A stretch of DNA of 64,000 nucleotides from DATFVJ01 sp963727015 (GTDB lineage Bacteria; Actinomycetota; Actinomycetes; Streptosporangiales; Streptosporangiaceae), in NCBI GenBank assembly GCA_963727015.1, contig CAVSEV010000015.1:403352-467351 (forward strand). The letters run 5' to 3'. The translations under genes were made by a program, and so were the position numbers. This document shows, piece after piece, positions 34,324 to 43,479 of this stretch (the first letter of the stretch is position 1; every line of letters begins with the position of its first letter). The notes under the pieces were generated by a model. That model had not been told where the DNA came from and made no database searches. It saw only the letters and a list, made by a program, of their open reading frames with translations.

Positions 34324-34482
34324 TCAGGATTCATCTGCGGGTGGATGACCTGCAGGCATATCTCGATAGGGGCCACCCTGGGCGCAAGTACGCTCGTGCC
34401 ACCGACCGGCCTGCCCGCCGGCTACGGCAAGTTCGCGATGTTCACTGATCCGGACGGCAACGCCGTGGGCCTGTGGGCCTGA
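34324..34482 (+). pseudogene. Truncated, frameshifted glyoxalase/VOC protein
   Basis: The frame reads IHLRVDDLQAYLDR, then after a one-base shift GATLGASTLVPP and AGYGKFAMFTDPDGNAVGLWA before a stop. This is the second half of a vicinal-oxygen-chelate (glyoxalase-like) domain, with its usual ending F-DPDGN-VGLW. The first half and a start codon are missing. The following YCII gene begins 40 bases later. Confidence 0.6.
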
Positions 34483-34522
34483 CCGGACGTTCAGCGGAAG
34501 AAGCGACGCAGGAAGGCGTGTC

Positions 34523-34894
34523 ATGAGCATCGACCCCGGCAGCATCGAGTTCGACACCTATGAGCTTGTCCTGTTGCGCCGGACCAGGCAGAGCCGGGAG
34601 TTTGACGAACAGACCCAGGAGCGGATCTTCCGCGAGCACGCCGGCTACACGATCGGCCTCGGCGCCGCCGGTCACGTGCTCGCCGCAGGACCAGTGACCG
34701 AGTCCAAGGCAGAGGACGAGCCTGTGACCGGATTCGGCATCTACCAGCAGGGGTCCCACGAGGCTGTGCGCGAACTCGTCGCGAGAGACCCTGGTGTCCT
34801 GCAGGGCCAGTACACCTTCGAGATCTTGACGTGGCGCACGCGCAAGGGGGGCATCGCCTTTCCGCGCCACGAGCGGGGTCCCCGGGCGTCCTGA
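34523..34894 (+). CDS. YCII-related protein
   Basis: A 123-residue protein of the YCII family (PF03795), a small ferredoxin-like fold. It begins with the strand YELVLLRRTRQSREFDEQTQERIFREHAGYTIGL, then GHVLAAGPVTE and GFGIYQQGSHEAVRELVARDPGVLQGQYTFEILTW. The conserved histidine (H40 in this chain) and the D-P pair before the last strand are in place. Related YciI proteins have weak dehalogenase-like or unknown activity. A GGAAGAAG-type site lies upstream of the ATG. The last 15 residues are basic and unlike the domain. Confidence 0.85.
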   Translation: MSIDPGSIEFDTYELVLLRRTRQSREFDEQTQERIFREHAGYTIGLGAAGHVLAAGPVTESKAEDEPVTGFGIYQQGSHEAVRELVARDPGVLQGQYTFEILTWRTRKGGIAFPRHERGPRAS

Positions 34895-35306
34895 GACCAT
34901 CTGCGGCAAACACGGCACCCGCAGCAGACACGGCACCCGCAGCAGACACGGCACCCGCAGCAGACACGGCACCCGCAGCAAAGACCACAAACGCCACAGG
35001 CGCAGCAAACGCCGTACACGCAGCAAACACGTCAGAAAGGATGCCGTTCGGAGTTTCAGGTGCCCCAGGAACGGCGCCGATCGCTTTCAGCTCCATCAAA
35101 TTTAGCCGAATCGGCGCAGCAGCGTCGCCACCTTACCCCAAGCTTGGTTAAATGGCTCATACAGCATGGACTGATTTCGGCTGCCGTGATGGGGGCGCGG
35201 GCAAGCGGATAGCTGGTACCGACGGGATCGTGGACTTCGCTGACCGTCGCGCGCAGCGATCCGCGCGCCGCTGCGCAGGGCGAGATGGGGCTTCGAGGTG
35301 GGGCTT
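34895..35306. other. Intergenic region with an 18-bp repeat array
   Basis: About 400 bp upstream of the lysozyme gene. Apart from the tandem array at 34910-34981, it shows a relatively AT-richer stretch (35090-35160) that could carry the lysozyme promoter. No gene is supported. Confidence 0.4.
34910..34981. repeat. 18-bp tandem repeat, four copies
   Basis: Unit ACACGGCACCCGCAGCAG, four near-perfect copies, followed by degenerate copies to about 35030. It begins 16 bases after the YCII stop codon. Confidence 0.9.
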
Positions 35307-36191
35307 ATGGTGGCGAGTGCGCAAGGCAAGGACGTTAGCAACTACCAGGGCGAGGTCGACTGGGCGACGCTCGGCACGGGCCTTGCGTTCGCGTTCTGCA
35401 AGGCGACAGAGGGAACCACGTTCGAAGATGCCGACTTCGCGGCGAATTGGGCGGGCATCAAGTCCGCGGGGTTATACCGCGGCGCATATCACTTCCTGCA
35501 CCCGGCCGACAGCGCCACCGCACAGGCACAGTACTTCATGAACATGGTGAAGGCTCATGGCCTGCTGCCCGGCGACATGCTCGTCTGCGACGCGGAGGTG
35601 ACCGATGGGCTCGCGGATGCCTCGGTGAGCAGTTCGACGAAAGCGTTCTGCGACGAGGTCATGAGGATCGCAGGGCCGCACTGCCCGGTGATCGTGTATA
35701 CCTACACCTCCTTCGCGACGAAGCTACCCGGATGCACGGGTTTGCCGTTGTGGATCGCGTACCCCTCGAATGCCGCGCCCGCTTCTGTGGCGCCGTGGAA
35801 AACCTGGAAATTCTGGCAGTGGGGCACCGTAAGCGGGATCGATGCGGATGCCTTCAACGGAACCGACGCGGAGCTGGCGGCATGGATCAGAACATATACG
35901 GAGGTACCATTGAATAACCTCGGCGGCAAGATCGTGGGAGGACTCACCAGCGTCCGCTGGGACGACGGCGACACCGTGGCGGCCGGGGTTGGGACCGATG
36001 GCCACGTCTGGGCCATCAGGTGGCATGCCGGATCCTGGGGGACCTGGCAAAAGGTCAGCCCCACGTCCGCCAAAGGCGCGCCTGGGATGATCGCATTCGG
36101 AACTGGCCTTGGCCAGCTCTACTACGCCGATAGCGCGACAGGCGCGATGCTCCAGCTGAAAACGTCCAACGGCGGAGCATCCTGGACGTAA
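35307..36191 (+). CDS. GH25 lysozyme (muramidase) with C-terminal repeat domain
   Basis: About 294 residues. Residues 1-200 are glycoside hydrolase family 25: AQGKDVSNYQGEVDWATL (first catalytic-site aspartate), AFAFCKATEGTTFEDADFAANWAGIKSAGLYRGAYHFLHP, and DMLVCDAEVTDG (the D-x-E acid pair). It cleaves peptidoglycan between N-acetylmuramic acid and N-acetylglucosamine. Residues 215-294 (GGLTSVRWDDGDTVAAGVGTDGHVWAIRW and on) resemble a blade of a sugar-binding propeller. The ATG at 35307 follows GAGGTGGGG. No signal peptide is visible, so it either leaves by another route or is a phage-type endolysin. The end is followed at once by repeats. Confidence 0.88.
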   Translation: MVASAQGKDVSNYQGEVDWATLGTGLAFAFCKATEGTTFEDADFAANWAGIKSAGLYRGAYHFLHPADSATAQAQYFMNMVKAHGLLPGDMLVCDAEVTDGLADASVSSSTKAFCDEVMRIAGPHCPVIVYTYTSFATKLPGCTGLPLWIAYPSNAAPASVAPWKTWKFWQWGTVSGIDADAFNGTDAELAAWIRTYTEVPLNNLGGKIVGGLTSVRWDDGDTVAAGVGTDGHVWAIRWHAGSWGTWQKVSPTSAKGAPGMIAFGTGLGQLYYADSATGAMLQLKTSNGGASWT

Positions 36192-36223
36192 CCCAAGCCA
36201 CACGCCACCGGCCCGCACACCAC

Positions 36224-36300
36224 TCAGGCACCACACGCCCCTCAGGCACCACACGCCCCTCAGGCACCACACGCCCCTCAGGCCCACACGCCCTCAGCAC
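36224..36300. repeat. 18-bp tandem repeat, three to four copies
   Basis: Unit CTCAGGCACCACACGCCC, three perfect copies and a degenerate fourth, starting 32 bases after the lysozyme stop. The rest up to 36431 continues with related CACACGC words. Confidence 0.88.
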
Positions 36301-36431
36301 CGCACGCCACCTGGCCCGCACGCCACCCGCCCCACGCGCCAGCCCACGCGCGACTCAGCACACGCGCGACTCAGCCACCACACGGGACACACAGCCACCA
36401 CGCGCGACCCAGGCGCCACAAGGACGGTTCG

Positions 36432-37085
36432 TTAGCCGGCTTCCTCCCGCGCGAGGGCGGCGGGATCAGGGCCCGCGTGCGGCAGGTGGACGCGGGCGGT
36501 GACCTTGCCGGCCAGGCGGAGGCTGTCACCATCGGACAGGGTCACGGCGGACCCTGGCAGCACGCGGTCACCGTTGACGAAGGTGCCGTTCGTGGACCGC
36601 TCGTCACGGACGGTCGCGCGCCCGGCGTCGTCCACGGTGATCGTGGCGTGCCGCCTCGACACGTCGTCGTGGCGATCGAAGGCGGCGGCCACCAGCGATT
36701 CCTCCGGCGCTCGGCCAAGCACCACGGAGGTGCCGGCAGGGACGTCCACGTTGCCAGTGGGAAAAGCGAGCCGCAGCACAACGAGCGAGGTGACAGAGGC
36801 TGGGTGGCGCAACGTCCGATGGCACTCCGGGCAGGCGCGGGCGGAGGGCTCCGGCAGCGCGGTGCCGCAGTGCGGGCAGGTCGCGGCGGGCCCTGACGCC
36901 GCCGCGGAGCGGACGTCCTCCAGCCGTACCCGCTCGTGCATGACCGTGGGCGGTGAGGGCCCTTCCTCGCCCGCTAGGTCCACGTGTGTCAGGTTGGCGC
37001 CGCACGTCACGCAGACCAGGTCGGCGGGCTGGACCTCAGTCCCGCAATCGGGACATACGGCCGACGTCACGACGTCGGCCCGCAC
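36432..37085 (-). CDS. Zinc-ribbon and FHA domain protein
   Basis: A 217-residue protein. Two zinc ribbons open it: CPDCGTEVQPADLVCVTCGANL (residues 11-32) and CPHCGTALPEPSARACPECHRTL (about 70-92). An FHA domain follows (about 105-205), with VVLGRAPEESLVAAAFDRHDDVSRRHATITVDD, RDERSTNGTFVNGDRV and LSDGDSLRLAG. FHA domains bind phosphothreonine peptides, so this is a signalling adaptor for Ser/Thr kinases. No kinase gene is adjacent. The gene is divergent from lon, with about 250 bp between them. Confidence 0.9.
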   Translation of the reverse strand: MRADVVTSAVCPDCGTEVQPADLVCVTCGANLTHVDLAGEEGPSPPTVMHERVRLEDVRSAAASGPAATCPHCGTALPEPSARACPECHRTLRHPASVTSLVVLRLAFPTGNVDVPAGTSVVLGRAPEESLVAAAFDRHDDVSRRHATITVDDAGRATVRDERSTNGTFVNGDRVLPGSAVTLSDGDSLRLAGKVTARVHLPHAGPDPAALAREEAG

Positions 37086-37336
37086 AGGTTCTCTGCCACG
37101 GTCCCCATGCTCCGCTACTCCTGAATTGTGATGAGGCGCGGGAGGGATCGCGCCCGGTACGGCCGGCTTCGAGCGCCGTGTCCACGAGAGCGTAACGCGG
37201 CCCAGGCAGCACGCACAGCACGGGTCCGCAGCACTTCGGCCGCGTTCCGCTAACCGCGAACGTATGGCGGAAACAAAGCAGGCAGCTCTGCTCTTGACAT
37301 CGGCAGTTGGACACGAAACACGGAGATGAGGCCTTC

Positions 37337-39737
37337 ATGGCTGAGACGTTGACGCTTCCTGTGCTCCCCCTGGACGACGCCGTGGTGCTGCCGACGATGG
37401 TGGTGCCTCTTGACATGTCCGAGGGTGAAGTACGGGCCGCCATCGAGGCGGCCAGGGCGGTCGCGGAAGGCCGCCCCGATGTTCCAGGCATCCGTTCCGC
37501 CACCAAGCCGCGCGTGCTGCTGGTGCCGCGGCTGGATGGCAAATATGCGCCGCTTGGCACGCTCGGCGCGGTCGAGCAGGTCGGGCGGCTCCCAGACGGC
37601 GAGCCAGGCGCGGTCGTGCGCGGCATTTCCCGCGTCCGCATCGGCGCGGGTACCACCGGCCCGGGCGGAGCGCTGTGGGTGGAGGCGACGGTAGCGGAAG
37701 AGCCCGCCCCGAGTCCTCGCGCGCACGAGCTTGCCCGCGAGTACCGCGCGCTCGCCGCGACGATCCTGCAAAAGCGGGGCGCCTGGCAGGTGATTGACGC
37801 GCTGCAGCAGCTCACCGACCCGTCGGCGCTCGCGGACAGCGCCGGTTACGCTCCATACCTGAACGTGGAGCAGAAGGCCGAGTTGCTGAACACGGTCGAC
37901 CCTGAGGCGCGGCTCGAGCGGCTGACCGGCTGGGCCCGCGACCATGTCGCGGAGCAGGACGTCGCCGAGACCATCCGCAACGACGTGCGCGAGGGGATGG
38001 AGAAGCAGCAGCGCGAGTTCCTGCTGCGCCAGCAGCTCGCGGCGATCCGCAAGGAGCTGGCCGATCTCGACGGTCACCCCGAGTCCGAGGAGGACGACTA
38101 CCGGGCCAGGGTCGAGGCCGCCGCGCTGCCAGAGAAGGTGGCTGAGGCCGCGCTACGCGAGGTCGACAAGCTTGAGCGCGCATCGGAGGCCGCACCTGAG
38201 GCGGGCTGGATCCGCACCTGGCTGGACACGGTGCTGGACATCCCGTGGAATGAGCGCACCGAGGACTCCTATGACATCACCGCGGCGCGGGCCGTGCTCG
38301 ACGCGGATCACTCCGGGCTCACCGATGTCAAGGACCGGATCATCGAGTACCTCGCGGTCCGCGGGCGCAGGGCAAGCAGGGGCCTGAGCCTCGTGGGCGG
38401 GCGGCGCAGCGGCGCCGTGCTTGCCCTGGCCGGCCCGCCAGGAGTGGGCAAGACCTCGCTCGGTGAGTCCGTCGCGCGGGCCATGGGCCGCAAGTTCGCC
38501 CGGGTCTCACTCGGCGGCATCAGGGACGAGGCGGAGATCCGCGGTCACCGGCGTACGTACGTCGGTGCGCTGCCAGGCCGCATAGTCCGGGCCGTCCGTG
38601 AGGCAGGATCGATGAACCCGGTGATCCTGCTCGACGAGATCGACAAGGTCGGATCGGACTACCGCGGGCGACCCGACCGCGGCGCTGCTCGAGGTGCTCG
38701 ACCCCGCGCAGAACCACACGTTCCGCGACCACTACCTCGAGGTCGAGCTGGACCTGTCCGACGTGCTCTTCCTTGCCACCGCGAACGTGGCGGACGCCAT
38801 CCCAGAGCCGTTGCTCGACCGGATGGAGCTGGTCGCGCTCGACGGCTACACCGAGGAGGAGAAGGTCACGATCGCTCGCGACCACCTTCTCCCGCGCCAG
38901 CTCGACCGGGCCGGCCTCGACGGTGACGATGTGACGATCGAGGACGCGGCGCTGCGGCGCCTCGCGGCCGAGTACACCAGGGAAGCCGGGGTCCGGGCCT
39001 TGGAGCGCAGCCTCGCACGTACGCTGCGCAAGATCGCCGCACGGGTATCGGTCGGCGAGGCCACGCTTCCCGTCACGGTCGGTGCTGACGACCTGGTCGG
39101 CTATCTCGGGCGGCCACGGCACACGCCGGAGACCGGCGAGCGTACCTCGGTGCCAGGCGTGGCAACCGGGCTCGCGGTTACCGGCGCGGGCGGTGACGTG
39201 CTGTTCGTGGAGGCGTCACTGGCCGATCCGGAGACCGGCGGCACCGGCGTCACGCTCACCGGCCAGCTCGGTGACGTGATGAAGGAATCCGCGCAGATCG
39301 CGCTGTCGTACCTGCGGTCCCACGGTGCCGAGCTTGAACTGCCCGTCGGTGACCTCAAGGACCGTGGGATTCATGTGCACGTGCCGGCCGGCGCGGTCCC
39401 GAAGGACGGGCCGAGCGCGGGCGTGACCATGACGACGGCGCTGGCGTCGCTGCTTTCCGGCCGGCCGGTGCGGTCGGACGTGGCGATGACGGGTGAGGTC
39501 TCGCTAACCGGCCGGGTGCTGCCCATTGGCGGGGTGAAGCAGAAGCTGCTCGCCGCCCACCGTGCGGGCATCACCACCGTGCTCATCCCCGAGCGCAACG
39601 AGCCTGACCTGGACGACGTGCCCGAGGATGTGCGCGCCGAGCTGACGATTCACGCCCTCAGCGACGTCAGGCAGGTGCTCGAGGCGGCGCTCGAGCCGGC
39701 CGGCGCAGCGCGGGCGGTGGATTCCGCCGCGGCCTGA
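37337..39737 (+). CDS. lon: Lon ATP-dependent protease (frameshift in the ATPase domain)
   Basis: Full-length Lon spread over two frames. The N-terminal LAN domain starts ETLTLPVLPLDDAVVLPTMVVPL. The ATPase domain has Walker A LAGPPGVGKTSLGESVARAMG, then GGIRDEAEIRGHRRTYVGALPGRI. The protease domain has the catalytic serine in PKDGPSAGVTM and lysine in GGVKQKLLAAHRAG. After ILLDEIDKVGSDYRG the frame is lost: three Gs at 38665-38667 where two would continue DPTAALLEVLDPAQNHTF in phase. The rest is intact in the other frame, which suggests a recent mutation or a base-call error. The ATG at 37337 is used because family members start with MAETLTLPVLPL-like sequence. Lon degrades damaged and regulatory proteins. 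Confidence 0.9.
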
Positions 39738-40174
39738 GCGCCAACCGTACGGGATCCGCTGCCGGCTGACCGCCGTTCGGGCTCCGCTGTGGAGATCACT
39801 GTGACGTTTCCGTCGCAGACGAGTGCGACTTTCACGTACACAGTGATCTCCACGCCGCCGGGCCAGGTTCACAGTGACCTCCATATCAGAACATCCCGTC
39901 ACACCGGCGCTGGCGGCGTGGCGCCGGGTTGCGGCTGAGATCTTTAACGATCCATCTACGGCTGCCGCGGTGCCTAGCGCGAGCGACCTGCGGGGGCCCC
40001 CCGGAGTCGCCCGGCGGCCGCCGCCCGGGACGGCCGTGATGGAGCAGCCGCCGGCCACGTCAGGCGGTTGCCGGCGGCGGGCCCGGGTGGACGGCCGGCG
40101 AGCCGCCGCTGATCATGGGATCAGACGTCCCGGGCAGCATGTTGAGCCCGGGCCCGCACGGGATGGAGTGCCTG
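39738..40174. other. Intergenic region with hairpin element
   Basis: About 440 bp between lon and the dehalogenase gene. It holds the hairpin repeat at 39789-39853 and a partial extra arm at about 39869-39882. A frame at 39874-40284 has no ribosome site and is not supported. Confidence 0.45.
39789..39853. repeat. Nested inverted repeat (REP/MITE-like hairpin)
   Basis: The outer arms GTGGAGATCACTGTG (39789-39803) and its exact complement (39839-39853) enclose a 35-base loop. Inside the loop GTCGCA (39812-39817) pairs with TGCGAC (39824-39829). A partial copy of the outer arm (CACAGTGACCTCCA) follows at about 39869. The layout and the internal word TTCCGTCG are shared with the hairpin at 6662-6726, suggesting a family of non-coding elements. 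Confidence 0.85.
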
Positions 40175-41062
40175 ATGATGCCGGCCGGATGGCAGCAGTC
40201 CAAGCGCCACGTCGAGGTCCTCGGCCACCGGATGGCCTACATCGAGGAGGGCCGGGGCGCGCCGGTGGTGTTCTTGCACGGTAATCCGACATCGTCGTAT
40301 CTGTGGCGCTCGGTCATCCCGGAACTGGCCGGTCACGGCCGCTGCATTGCCCCCGACCTGATCGGCATGGGCGACTCCGCCAAGCTCCCGCCCGACGACG
40401 ATCACCGGTACACGTTCACGCGGCACCGTGAGTTCGTCGACGGGCTGCTGGCCGCCCTCGGCGTGACCGGCGATGTCACCCTCGTCGTGCATGACTGGGG
40501 CAGCGCACTCGGTTTTGACTGGGCCAGACGCCACCCTGACAGCGTTCGCGCCATCGCCTACATGGAGGCGATCGTCGGCCCCTTCGCCGGCTGGCAGGAC
40601 TGGCCCGAGGCGGCACGATCGATCTTCCAGCGGCTGCGCTCGCCCGCGGGTGCGCAGATGATCCTCGATCACAACGTCTTCGTGGAGCGCATCTTGCCCG
40701 CGTCGGTGTTGCGCGCGCTGAGTGACGAGGAGATGGATGAGTACCGCAGGCCCTTCGCCACGCCGGGCGATGACCGGCTCCCGACACTGATCTGGCCACG
40801 GCAGATTCCCATCGGCGGCGAGCCAGCCGACGTCGCCGCCGTGTGCGCCGGATACGCCCAATGGCTCGCCGCGGCACCCGGGCTGCCCAAGCTGTTCATC
40901 AACGCCGCCCCAGGCAGCATCCTCAGCGGAGCCCAGCGCGAGTTCTGCCGCACCTGGCCCGACCAGACCGAGGTCACCGTCCCCGGCCTGCATTTCATCC
41001 AGGAGGACTCAGGACAGCCGATCGGCCGGGCCATCGCCACCTGGCTCGCTCAGGTGGCATAA
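40175..41062 (+). CDS. Haloalkane dehalogenase (DhaA/LinB type)
   Basis: A 295-residue alpha/beta hydrolase, the usual length for DhaA/LinB. The catalytic set is complete: halide-binding N37 in VVFLHGNPTSSYLWRSVIP, nucleophile D107 and halide-binding W108 in LVVHDWGSALGFDWARRHPD, glutamate E131 in AIAYMEAIVGPF, and the histidine in VTVPGLHFIQEDSGQPIG. These residues match haloalkane dehalogenases of subfamily II, which hydrolyse carbon-halogen bonds to alcohol and halide. The ATG at 40175 has GGAG 8 bases upstream. It stands alone after lon, so its regulation and natural substrate are not shown. Confidence 0.9.
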   Translation: MMPAGWQQSKRHVEVLGHRMAYIEEGRGAPVVFLHGNPTSSYLWRSVIPELAGHGRCIAPDLIGMGDSAKLPPDDDHRYTFTRHREFVDGLLAALGVTGDVTLVVHDWGSALGFDWARRHPDSVRAIAYMEAIVGPFAGWQDWPEAARSIFQRLRSPAGAQMILDHNVFVERILPASVLRALSDEEMDEYRRPFATPGDDRLPTLIWPRQIPIGGEPADVAAVCAGYAQWLAAAPGLPKLFINAAPGSILSGAQREFCRTWPDQTEVTVPGLHFIQEDSGQPIGRAIATWLAQVA

Positions 41063-41478
41063 GCACCCCCGCCGCCAGGCCGCCAGGCCGTCCGCGGCCG
41101 TGCCAGGATGTCCCCGGCCGGGCGGCCGGTTCACCTGAGCGGGCCGCACCGCTGATCATGTACCCCGGCCTGATCGATCAGGTCCCACCTGCATTCACCC
41201 ATTTATCGTGGGAATGATGAACGAACCAGAACACGAACTGCTCATCCGGCAATACATGCCCAAGGAAACACCCGTTCCTCCCATCCTGAATCCCCTGAAA
41301 TCCGTTTCTCGCGCATTCAACATTCGCCCGCGGTTAAAATGTGGTGGGCGGCGGCGGCGTTGTCCCTTTCGGCCTGGCAGAAAGGCGCGAGCCATGACTG
41401 GAACTCAAACAGTCGGGCGTAAACGCGAGTGCCCCGGCAAGCGGGCTCACCGGCGCGCCGCGAAAGCGAGGGAAGCCG
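41063..41478. other. Region upstream of the ABC importer operon
   Basis: About 415 bp. Bases 41200-41345 are noticeably less GC-rich than the rest, and TAAAAT at about 41334 could be a -10 box for the importer operon. A frame at 41208-41495 overlaps the next gene and has no family signal. Confidence 0.4.
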
Positions 41479-43341
41479 ATGAGAATCGCGCGTGAGGCAG
41501 CGAAGCTGGCGGTATTCGCCATCGCGGCGGCCATGGCCCTTGCCGCCTGCGCCAAGACCAGCACCAGCGCCGGATCCATTTCCGGGGCGTTTGGCGCCGT
41601 ACCACCCGCGAGCGGCACGCCGCACGCCGGCACGATCACGGTCGCGGAGCCGCCAGGGGCCACGCCAAACTGGATCTTCCCGGTCATCCCCGGCGGGCAC
41701 AACTCGGTCTACACCGCATCCTCTTTCCAGGACGAGATGTGGCGGCCGCTGTACTGGTACGTCAACGGCGTGGCACCCACCGAAACCCCCGCGATGAGCC
41801 TGGCCAGCGCACCCGTGTACTCGAACGGCGACAGAACCGTCACGATCACGCTGAAGAACAGCTACAAGTGGTCGGACGGCCGGCCGCTGACCTCTGCGGA
41901 CGCCCTGTTCTTTATCGACGAAGTCAGGGCGGCAGTCAAGGAGGACCCGGCCAACTGGGCGGGCTACACGCCGAACGTCGGGCTGCCCGACCAGGTGATC
42001 AGCGCCAGCACGCCGACCGCGACGACGCTCGTGCTGAACCTGAACTCGGCGGTCAACCCGCTCTGGATGACAGAGGACGAGCTCGGGATACAGCCGATGC
42101 CGGCCCACGCCTGGGCGAAGGCCTCGGCGAACGGCCGCATCCTGGACTTCACCAAGCCAGCGAACGCGAAGAAGATCTACGACTTCCTCGCCGCGGAGTC
42201 GGAGTCGGTGAGCACCTACGCGAGCAACCCGCTGTGGCGGATCGTGGACGGGCCGTACGAGCTGACCTCGTTCAACAGCACCACTGGCGCATTCACGATG
42301 GTGCCGAACACCAGCTACGGCGGGCCGCGCTCGGCCAAGGTCCCGAGCCTGCAGGCCGTGCCGTTCACCTCGGACACCGCCGAGTTCGACGCGGTCAAGG
42401 CCGCAAGCATCGACATCGGATACATACCGCAGTCCGATGTGCCACAAGTCAGCCAGGTAAAGGCGGCCGGCTACAACGTCTTCGGCTATCCCGACTTCGG
42501 CTTTAGCGACGTGAACTACAACTTCAAGGACATGACGGGCGACTTCAGCCACATCATCGCGCAGCTTTACATCCGGCAGGCGATCGCGCATCTGGAGGAC
42601 GAGGCCGGCTTCGTCAGGGCTTTCTTCCACGGCGCGGGCGGCCTGGCTTACGGGCCGGTTCCTGCTATCCCGGTGTCCCCGTACAGGCCGGCGAATGCGG
42701 TGACCAACCCTTACCCGTTCAGCGTGAGCGCGGCGGTCGGCCTGCTGACGGCGCACGGCTGGAAGGTGGTGCCCGGCGGCACCGACACCTGCGCGAGGGC
42801 GGGCACCGCGGCCAACGCCTGCGGTGGCGGCATCCCCGCTGGCACCAAGCTCGCGTTCAACCTCATCTACAGCGCCGCACCCGCAATCGTCGGCGAGCAG
42901 GTGACCGACCTGGCATCGCAGGCGAGGAAGGCCGGTTTCGCGATCACGTTGAAGTCCGACAACTTCAACCACATCATTGCGGTCGACAATGACACGAACT
43001 CGCCGAAGACCATTAACGACTGGGCGATGGCGGACTACGGCGGCGACACCGACGCCACCTATCCGACCACATTCGGAGTATTCAATACGACCGGAACGGG
43101 TAACAGCGGATCGTATTCCAACCCGCAGGCCGACAAGCTGATCCGCGCATCGGTCACCGGTGGCAGCGCCAATGCGGTGAAGGACGAAGCATCCTTCCTC
43201 ACGGCGCAGCAACCGAGCCTCTTCCAGCCCAACCCCGACAACATCGTGGTGTGGGAGAAGACCGTATCCGGCCCACCCGCCGCTTTCAAGTCACTGACCC
43301 AATACCAGCTCAATCCAGAGCAGATGTACTTCACCAATTAA
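41479..43341 (+). CDS. Peptide ABC transporter substrate-binding lipoprotein
   Basis: A 620-residue family 5 solute-binding protein (SBP_bac_5). The lipoprotein signal is clear: a hydrophobic core and lipobox LAAC at about residues 16-19 (FAIAAAMALAACAKTSTS). Typical parts are GTITVAEPPGATPNWIFPV, TVTITLKNSYKWSDGRPLTSADALFFIDEV and LYIRQAIAHLEDEAGFVRAFFHGAG. The ATG at 41479 has a GAGGGAAG site. It captures oligopeptides or similar solutes outside the membrane and hands them to the two permeases encoded next. Genes follow in the order binding protein, permease, permease, double ATPase. Confidence 0.92.
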   Translation: MRIAREAAKLAVFAIAAAMALAACAKTSTSAGSISGAFGAVPPASGTPHAGTITVAEPPGATPNWIFPVIPGGHNSVYTASSFQDEMWRPLYWYVNGVAPTETPAMSLASAPVYSNGDRTVTITLKNSYKWSDGRPLTSADALFFIDEVRAAVKEDPANWAGYTPNVGLPDQVISASTPTATTLVLNLNSAVNPLWMTEDELGIQPMPAHAWAKASANGRILDFTKPANAKKIYDFLAAESESVSTYASNPLWRIVDGPYELTSFNSTTGAFTMVPNTSYGGPRSAKVPSLQAVPFTSDTAEFDAVKAASIDIGYIPQSDVPQVSQVKAAGYNVFGYPDFGFSDVNYNFKDMTGDFSHIIAQLYIRQAIAHLEDEAGFVRAFFHGAGGLAYGPVPAIPVSPYRPANAVTNPYPFSVSAAVGLLTAHGWKVVPGGTDTCARAGTAANACGGGIPAGTKLAFNLIYSAAPAIVGEQVTDLASQARKAGFAITLKSDNFNHIIAVDNDTNSPKTINDWAMADYGGDTDATYPTTFGVFNTTGTGNSGSYSNPQADKLIRASVTGGSANAVKDEASFLTAQQPSLFQPNPDNIVVWEKTVSGPPAAFKSLTQYQLNPEQMYFTN

Positions 43342-43479
43342 TTGGTCAGCTGCCGGACGGCCCCGCCGTCTCGGCACGACAGGCGCGCCGGCGCCCCCTC
43401 CGCCCGTACCCGTACGGCGGAGGGGCCGCCGGTGCGAAGACCGTGGCGCGGGGCGCGTCATGTGAGAAGGGCACGCGCG

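Noticed and set aside
34831..35151. Plus-strand frame encoding repeated TAPAAD units
   Set aside because: It is the translation of the 18-bp tandem array; the frame overlaps the YCII gene end and has no other support.
34910..36300. Tandem arrays as possible CRISPR loci
   Set aside because: The units are directly joined with no variable spacers and no cas genes are present.
39874..40284. Plus-strand frame of 136 codons after lon
   Set aside because: It has no ribosome site, starts in a partial copy of the hairpin arm and overlaps the dehalogenase gene in another frame.
41208..41495. Plus-strand frame of 95 codons before the ABC importer
   Set aside because: It overlaps the lipoprotein start and turns arginine-rich; I treat the region as a promoter.
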